From Nitrososphaera sp. (GTDB taxonomy: Archaea; Thermoproteota; Nitrososphaeria; Nitrososphaerales; Nitrososphaeraceae), in the NCBI GenBank assembly GCA_025935445.1, contig JAICVG010000021.1:1-9687 (forward strand): 9,687 bases of DNA. The letters run 5' to 3'. Below are positions 6,360 to 9,687 of the stretch, piece after piece (position 1 is the stretch's first letter; every line of letters begins with the position of its first letter). The translations under genes and the position numbers were made by a program. The notes below the pieces were generated by a model. It saw only the letters and a program-made list of their open reading frames with translations. It was not told the origin of the DNA and did no database searches.

Positions 6360-6674
6360 ATGACGTTGGACAACGATATTAGAAATATCATTAAAGCTGT
6401 TATCGAAAATGACTTGGCGGCACCAAAGGTACCTAAAAAGCGTGTGCCAAAACTAAAGCGTATCTGGAAATGCCATCACGTTCATGATTTCCTATATGGG
6501 CACAGAGTCGGATATTACAAAGGCTTGGCAGAAGGAATGATTCTTGAGCGATACCGGCGTCAACTGTCAAAAGAGGAGGATAATGAGGTTTTTGAAATAG
6601 TTCAGCCACAGATCAAAGTGCTGAGAAAATATTTTGCGTATTACAAAGATACACGCACACGCACAAAAAATTAA
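6360..6674 (+). CDS. Small basic protein of unknown function with a Cys/His cluster
   Basis: A 104-residue protein that I do not recognise. The N-terminal 20 residues look helical and acidic, followed by a basic Lys/Pro-rich segment (APKVPKKRVPKLKR, 21-34), a cluster of Cys38, His39, His40, His42 and His48, then GYYKGLAEGM (51-60) and a helical acidic-basic C-terminal half ending in a low-complexity TRTRTKN tail. There is no signal peptide or membrane segment. The frame is open to an ATG at 6336 that would add MCVCLYLH; ATG 6360 is preferred because that extension is encoded by low-complexity TG-rich DNA and another box (TTAGTATATG, 6328-6337) would give a leaderless ATG 6360. It stops 25 nt before apgM. 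The basic stretch and His/Cys cluster could suggest nucleic-acid or metal binding, but this is only a guess. Confidence 0.65.
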   Translation: MTLDNDIRNIIKAVIENDLAAPKVPKKRVPKLKRIWKCHHVHDFLYGHRVGYYKGLAEGMILERYRRQLSKEEDNEVFEIVQPQIKVLRKYFAYYKDTRTRTKN

Positions 6675-6677
6675 ATT
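6668..6677 (+). promoter_or_regulatory. Possible TATA-like box for apgM
   Basis: AAATTAAATT is centred about 27 nt before the ATG at 6700, which would make apgM leaderless. It overlaps the stop codon of the preceding gene. An AGGA at 6682-6685 is too far from the ATG to be a convincing ribosome-binding site. Confidence 0.35.
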
Positions 6678-6699
6678 GATCAGGAATCCTTTCGTCACT

Positions 6700-7974
6700 A
6701 TGAAGGATATCCGGCTAGTCTATGTTTTGCTTGATGGCATTGGCGATCTGCCCCATCCCTCTTTGAATTATCTAACGCCTCTTGAAGCAGCATATACTCC
6801 TAATCTCGACGCGTTGGCAAGAAATGGCTCAATGGGGAGGGTTATCAGTGTAGGGAAGGGAATAGCACCTCAGTCTGATATTGCAGTTTTCAACATGCTG
6901 GGCTATAGCTTTAAAGATGGTAGCTACGTTGGCCGTGGAGTCATTGAGTCGATAGGTTGCAACATTGATTTCCGCGAGGGCGACCTTGCGCTGCGGGGCA
7001 ACTTTGCAACAGTAGACGACAATTTGAAAGTAGTAGATAGGCGTGCAGGCAGGATCATTAGTGTCGAAGAGGCAAAGTCTGTGTGCAAGACGCTCAGTGA
7101 CAACATTAGGTTCAGTGACAAGGATGGTTCTGTGACCTTGGAGCCGACCATTGCGCACAGAGTGGTCATAAGGTTCAGACATGCCAAGATGAAATTATCA
7201 GACAAGATCACCAATACTGATCCTGCTTATGACAAAGTAGGCGGCATGGGAATAGCCAAGGCAGCCACCACTGAGGATATATACATACGGGAATCTGAGG
7301 CGCAGGAAGACACAGAGCCGGCCAGAGTCGCTGCAAAGATGTTAAATGAATTTACCACTCAAGTCGTGCAGCTTCTAAAGGATCATCCAGTCAACAGAAC
7401 AAGAATAGCTGCTGGCAAAAAGCCTATGAACTGCATTCTTGCGCGTGATTCTGGCAACAGGTGTCCAAACGTCGAGCCGATCAACAAAAAGTATAACATG
7501 ACTATAGGAGGCATTGTCGATATGCCAGTCGAGATCGGAATTTCCAAGGTGTTGGGGATAAAGATGTTTCAAGCAGGTGACATTATTGACTATGAGAAAA
7601 AAGCGAAAGTTGCTGCAGATAGCCTCAAGTCGGTCAATGCAATTTATGTCCACATCAAGGGACCAGACGAGTTTGGACACGACGGCGACGCAAGTGGAAA
7701 AAAGAAGAACATCGAGGATATTGACAGACGTTTCTTTGGTACGCTAATGCAGGAGTTGAACAAGATGGATGCATCCATAGTAGTTTCTGGTGACCATTCT
7801 ACCCCCTGTATAAAGAAGGGGCATAGCGATGACCCCGTTCCCCTGCTGGTTTCCGGTAGCAGAGTAAAACAGGATGGAAGCGCAAGGTTCACTGAAAACT
7901 ATGCCAAACGCGGTAGGCTAGGCCTCCTCATGGGAGCAGATGTGCTTCCAACAGCTATCCAGATGGTTAGCTAA
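6700..7974 (+). CDS. apgM: 2,3-bisphosphoglycerate-independent phosphoglycerate mutase, archaeal type
   Basis: A 424-residue cytosolic enzyme of the alkaline phosphatase superfamily that interconverts 3- and 2-phosphoglycerate in glycolysis/gluconeogenesis; length is normal for the archaeal ApgM group. Visible signatures are the first metal-binding Asp12 in VYVLLDGIGD, the phospho-serine Ser59 in IAPQSD (55-60), HRVVIRF (153-159), NTDP (172-175), the metal-binding run HIKGPDEFGHDGD with Asp323 and His327, GDHSTPC (364-370; Asp365, His366) and GHSDDPVPLL (374-383; His375). All expected catalytic residues are present, so the enzyme should be active. ATG 6700 gives MKDIRLVYVLLDG, the usual start for the family; the frame is open to 6634, but that would run into the preceding gene. 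Its stop overlaps that of the small membrane protein on the other strand by 3 nt. Confidence 0.95.
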   Translation: MKDIRLVYVLLDGIGDLPHPSLNYLTPLEAAYTPNLDALARNGSMGRVISVGKGIAPQSDIAVFNMLGYSFKDGSYVGRGVIESIGCNIDFREGDLALRGNFATVDDNLKVVDRRAGRIISVEEAKSVCKTLSDNIRFSDKDGSVTLEPTIAHRVVIRFRHAKMKLSDKITNTDPAYDKVGGMGIAKAATTEDIYIRESEAQEDTEPARVAAKMLNEFTTQVVQLLKDHPVNRTRIAAGKKPMNCILARDSGNRCPNVEPINKKYNMTIGGIVDMPVEIGISKVLGIKMFQAGDIIDYEKKAKVAADSLKSVNAIYVHIKGPDEFGHDGDASGKKKNIEDIDRRFFGTLMQELNKMDASIVVSGDHSTPCIKKGHSDDPVPLLVSGSRVKQDGSARFTENYAKRGRLGLLMGADVLPTAIQMVS

Positions 7975-8120
7975 AGCTGCGAGATTCCCAGAATCTGCCA
8001 TAGATATTTCCTATAGTAGGCAACTAGGACGAGGCCTACCACTACAGGCGTTATCCCATATTCAAAATAACCAAATACTATCAAGAAAAGTCCGAGGATG
8101 AACATTGCAAGCCCAGCCAT
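7971..8120 (-). CDS. Small membrane protein, 49 residues (or 57 from a TTG)
   Basis: A short hydrophobic frame fills most of the gap between apgM and gar1. From ATG 8120 it encodes MAGLAMFILGLFLIVFGYFE, then a short YGITP turn, a second hydrophobic stretch (VVVGLVLVAYY) and a basic-aromatic tail RKYLWQILGISQL. This is a helical hairpin with two membrane segments (about 3-20 and 25-36). A TTG at 8144 would add MRFEYVNP in front. The open frame continues upstream to about 8245 with protein-like sequence (DLPYNLLLQL before the TTG) but no standard start codon. The TAG stop overlaps the apgM stop on the other strand (convergent). I do not recognise the family; a membrane-anchored role is all that can be said. 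TATA-like sequences lie at 8156-8165 and 8212-8221. Confidence 0.6.
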   Translation of the reverse strand: MAGLAMFILGLFLIVFGYFEYGITPVVVGLVLVAYYRKYLWQILGISQL

Positions 8121-8211
8121 AGGGTTTACGTACTCAAACCGCAACTGCAGAAGGAGGTTATAAGGTAAATCTAAAAAGCCTTTTGCCTCAGATTCGTTAA
8201 AGGCATCTTCT

Positions 8212-8221
8212 GTATATATAC
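8212..8221. promoter_or_regulatory. Palindromic TATA-like element GTATATATAC
   Basis: A perfect 10-bp palindrome between gar1 and the small membrane-protein gene. On the minus strand it would start transcription near 8190, giving a leader of about 46-70 nt for the small protein. No plus-strand gene follows it. Confidence 0.4.
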
Positions 8222-8224
8222 AAC

Positions 8225-8243
8225 TTTTTCTCTTAATTTTTTT
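8225..8243 (+). terminator. Possible plus-strand oligo-T terminator
   Basis: Two T runs (T5 at 8225-8229 and T7 at 8237-8243) on the plus strand could stop transcripts coming from apgM, whose stop lies about 250 nt upstream, before they enter gar1 antisense. Archaeal termination at oligo-T tracts is well established; this use is inferred. Confidence 0.25.
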
Positions 8244-8247
8244 CTAA

Positions 8248-8553
8248 CTATCTCGAATTGGAGCGGCGAAAGCCCCTGCTCCGATCATGAGGTTTTTTAG
8301 CAAAACCGCCACCAAAAACTTTGGATCCGACAAGCCTGCTTGTCCTATCTGTCATCGTTATAACAGACGCATATGGCGTCTTCACTGGACCTAACAACTC
8401 TGCCACTCTGCCTACCTTTCTGCCCGATCCATCGATCAGCAACTCGCCGGCCTTGATCCTTTCAGCACCCGCAGCATTGAGTTTCACTATTAACCTACCA
8501 CTTTTTGCAAGATGTATGATTTCTCCTACTTCGTTTGTTTGGGTAATTGGCAT
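8248..8553 (-). CDS. gar1: H/ACA ribonucleoprotein subunit Gar1
   Basis: A 101-residue protein of the Gar1 family, a subunit of the H/ACA RNP that with Cbf5, Nop10 and L7Ae carries out RNA-guided pseudouridylation and aids rRNA processing; Gar1 contacts Cbf5 and promotes substrate turnover. The six-stranded beta-barrel core covers residues about 8-80: EVGEIIHLAKSGRLIVKL, then the GELLIDGSG turn and VGRVAELLGPVKTPYASV (47-64), the family hallmark. The tail (82-101) is rich in Gly, Arg, Lys and Ser, as in RNA-binding Gar1 tails. ATG 8553 is chosen because the frame upstream to 8682 is a hydrophobic, low-complexity reading of the intergenic DNA and includes the TATA-like box. It lies 159 nt after SRP19; grouping of RNA-processing and SRP genes is common in archaea. 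Confidence 0.92.
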   Translation of the reverse strand: MPITQTNEVGEIIHLAKSGRLIVKLNAAGAERIKAGELLIDGSGRKVGRVAELLGPVKTPYASVITMTDRTSRLVGSKVFGGGFAKKPHDRSRGFRRSNSR

Positions 8554-8586
8554 AGGTTGATTACTTTTATCATAAGCTTCTGCACT

Positions 8587-8596
8587 AGATATTATT
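8587..8596 (-). promoter_or_regulatory. TATA-like box for gar1
   Basis: AATAATATCT on the minus strand is centred about 39 nt before ATG 8553 and predicts a leader of about 13 nt. The match to the archaeal consensus is modest. Confidence 0.35.
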
Positions 8597-8647
8597 ATTG
8601 TTATTTTTTTGTAAGCAATAAACTCTCTCTGCAGTGACACTAGCTGG

Positions 8648-8680
8648 GAAGAAAAAAATACAGAAAGAAAGAGAGAGAGC
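8648..8680 (-). terminator. Pyrimidine-rich terminator after srp19
   Basis: Downstream of the srp19 stop, the minus strand reads a CT repeat, then TTTCTTTCTG, and T7 (complement of A7 at 8652-8658). Oligo-T tracts without a hairpin are the usual archaeal transcription stop. The tract also separates srp19 from the gar1 promoter. Confidence 0.5.
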
Positions 8681-8712
8681 ACACACGTCCCCCTTCCGCA
8701 ATACCAAATTGT

Positions 8713-9030
8713 TTATTTCTTGGTGGATTTTTGCAAGCTCGTTCGCAGTAATTTGTTGGCTACTGCGTTAATCATCTGAGACTTTTTGACACCTTCTTTT
8801 TTTGCCACCATTACATAGCCAGATTTGACAAATGATCTGCGAGGGAACCTTGCATCGCTATTTATCTCTTGATCCGATAATTGGAAGCCTGCTGCTCTGG
8901 TAGCCTCGACTAACTCCTGAACAGTAGGATCAAAGACTGCCTGATCACGCTTCACCTTCCTGCCTTGCCGCCTCTTGAGGTTCTTATTAAAGTAGTCAAG
9001 CCACAGCACCACATGGTCGTAGTCTTTCAA
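8713..9030 (-). CDS. srp19: Signal recognition particle 19 kDa subunit (SRP19)
   Basis: A 105-residue cytosolic RNA-binding protein that clamps helices 6 and 8 of SRP 7S RNA so that SRP54 can bind; part of co-translational membrane targeting. The N-terminal VVLWLDYFNKNLKRRQGRKV (7-26) holds the family pattern (hydrophobic strand, D-Y-F-N, then the RxxGRxV RNA-contact motif); DPTVQELVEA (34-43) starts helix 1, and the ARFPRR turn (60-65) precedes a conserved Gly-Tyr-Val strand. The tail is Lys-rich, as usual. Length fits archaeal SRP19. The start is TTG: an in-frame stop lies 10 codons upstream with no ATG or GTG after it, and a TATA box is centred 35 nt before the TTG. The first internal GTG would remove the conserved first strand. 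Confidence 0.92.
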   Translation of the reverse strand: MKDYDHVVLWLDYFNKNLKRRQGRKVKRDQAVFDPTVQELVEATRAAGFQLSDQEINSDARFPRRSFVKSGYVMVAKKEGVKKSQMINAVANKLLRTSLQKSTKK

Positions 9031-9061
9031 GAGAGTTTCTCGATCCTCTGTATTTTACGAA

Positions 9062-9069
9062 ATTATAAA
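9062..9069 (-). promoter_or_regulatory. TATA box for srp19, with adjacent oligo-T tract
   Basis: TTTATAAT on the minus strand is centred about 35 nt before the TTG at 9030 and predicts a leader of about 9 nt. It directly follows T6 (complement of 9067-9072), which may also end transcripts from the gene at 9120-9608. Confidence 0.55.
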
Positions 9070-9119
9070 AAATATATTACTTGCGCATATATGCACGGCC
9101 CGCGCTCTATCTAGACGGC

Positions 9120-9608
9120 TCATTTGGACCTTGCTTGCCAGTGAAATGCGTCCTCTGAGGAAAAACGCGCGGTACAGCTGTTGCTGTTGTCAAGTGTGTA
9201 TGTTATCTCAAGGTTATAGAAGTTACTACCACTCATGGGGCTAGCTGCACCTGTTTTCTCATGAGTTCTTGTACCACCTTCTAACCAACTGGCTGGGATG
9301 CTCAGCTCGCCTACCCATCTGTTAGGATGTTGACTGTCCTGCACGAATGTGGTGGAGAGAGATGTCTGCCGCTTTATCTTGCTGGCCCCGTCCTGCAACT
9401 TGTCAAGGTTTTCCGATTTGGCTTTGTTAACGAGTCGGCCTGCAACTGATCTTACACCTGCTCCCAGATCGACTTGAAGGAAGAGCCGTCCGGATTCAAG
9501 GGAGTTTAGCGACTCGGCAGGGGAAGGCTTGCAATAAAACTCGACCGAATATGGGCAGACAGCTGTGTCTTTCGGATCCGGACCATCCCATGATAAGTCC
9601 ACAAACAA
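9120..9608 (-). CDS. Hypothetical protein, probably beta-rich
   Basis: A 162-residue protein not recognised with confidence. It has no signal peptide or membrane segment and contains three Cys (18, 26, 145). The pattern looks like alternating beta strands: SVEFYCKP (21-28), GRLFLQVDLG (40-49), NRWVGELSIPASWL (96-109), NFYNLEITYTLD (129-140) and CTARFSSEDAFHW (145-157). The WVGELSIPASWL plus NFYNLEI arrangement recalls CBM9/DOMON-type carbohydrate-binding beta-sandwiches, but this is only an impression. The start is taken as TTG 9608, because a TATA-like box is centred 32 nt upstream; GTG 9602 is an alternative. The frame remains open upstream to about 9672. Codon use resembles the neighbours, so it is likely a true gene of the same genome. 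It precedes srp19 by 89 nt on the same strand. Confidence 0.65.
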   Translation of the reverse strand: MFVDLSWDGPDPKDTAVCPYSVEFYCKPSPAESLNSLESGRLFLQVDLGAGVRSVAGRLVNKAKSENLDKLQDGASKIKRQTSLSTTFVQDSQHPNRWVGELSIPASWLEGGTRTHEKTGAASPMSGSNFYNLEITYTLDNSNSCTARFSSEDAFHWQARSK

Positions 9609-9635
9609 AAGAAACCCTTGTTTGCTCTTAACGGT

Positions 9636-9645
9636 TACTATATAA
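9636..9645 (-). promoter_or_regulatory. TATA box for the 162-residue hypothetical gene
   Basis: TTATATAGTA on the minus strand is centred about 32 nt before TTG 9608 and predicts a leader of about 6 nt. It argues against a start further upstream in the open frame. Confidence 0.5.
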
Positions 9646-9687
9646 CTAACTTTACTTGGTCTTTGTTGTCGTCATTGTTGTTGTTGC

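Noticed and set aside
6634..6699. Longer ApgM starting at 6634
   Set aside because: It would overlap the preceding gene, and the extra residues come from CA-repeat DNA; ATG 6700 gives the normal family start.
8151..8158. Perfect Shine-Dalgarno-like AAGGAGGT on the plus strand
   Set aside because: No start codon follows at a usable distance, and the stretch lies opposite the small membrane-protein gene region.
8554..8682. N-terminal extension of Gar1 from 8682
   Set aside because: It reads as low-complexity hydrophobic residues from the T-rich terminator and promoter DNA; Gar1 begins at ATG 8553.
8554..8712. Possible small RNA (tRNA or C/D box guide) between gar1 and srp19
   Set aside because: No cloverleaf and no convincing C and D boxes are seen; the stretch is explained by a terminator tract and a promoter.
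1..9687. Mobile elements, CRISPR arrays or defence genes
   Set aside because: No transposase or recombinase motifs, long direct or terminal repeats, or spaced repeat units are visible; genes are mostly housekeeping or sugar-nucleotide enzymes.

Overview
The window looks archaeal, most likely from the Thaumarchaeota/Nitrososphaerota (a soil Nitrososphaera-type organism); the phylum is an inference. The archaeal evidence is direct: a ThiD-ThiN fusion, an archaeal-type cofactor-independent phosphoglycerate mutase (ApgM), Gar1 and SRP19. In addition, most genes have an A/T-rich TATA-like box about 27-40 nt before the start codon, which leaves very short leaders. Many starts are TTG. I see no tRNA, rRNA, CRISPR array or insertion sequence.

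Left part (1-4912): the 3' end of a thiDN thiamine gene enters from the left. Next comes a two-gene unit with no gap: a sugar-1-phosphate nucleotidyltransferase and a GlmU-like protein (degenerate nucleotidyltransferase domain plus left-handed beta-helix acyltransferase domain). Facing it, with 2 nt between the stop codons, is a minus-strand pair: a four-helix membrane protein translationally overlapped with a divergent UDP-GlcNAc 2-epimerase-family enzyme. Together with the nearby galactose-1-phosphate uridylyltransferase-like gene (5035-6066), this is a nucleotide-sugar neighbourhood, probably supplying precursors for surface glycans or protein glycosylation (inference).

Middle part (6067-7974): the gap between galT and the next plus-strand gene is not empty. 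It holds a 46-residue minus-strand zinc-ribbon-like ORF (CxxC...CxxC) with a TTG start. A small basic protein with a Cys/His cluster follows on the plus strand, then apgM.

Right part (7971-9687): all genes are on the minus strand. They are an unknown 162-residue protein, SRP19 (signal recognition particle), Gar1 (H/ACA RNP, pseudouridylation/rRNA processing) and a 49-57 residue membrane protein whose stop codon overlaps that of apgM. SRP19 and Gar1 are housekeeping RNA-protein components; each seems to have its own promoter, with an oligo-T tract after SRP19.

The least expected items are the two unannotated small proteins, the odd residues in the epimerase (about 33-residue insert, Arg to Thr) and GalT (Gln to Asn after the HPH motif), and the heavy use of promoter-proximal TTG starts. 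I found no clear new multi-gene defence or mobile system.
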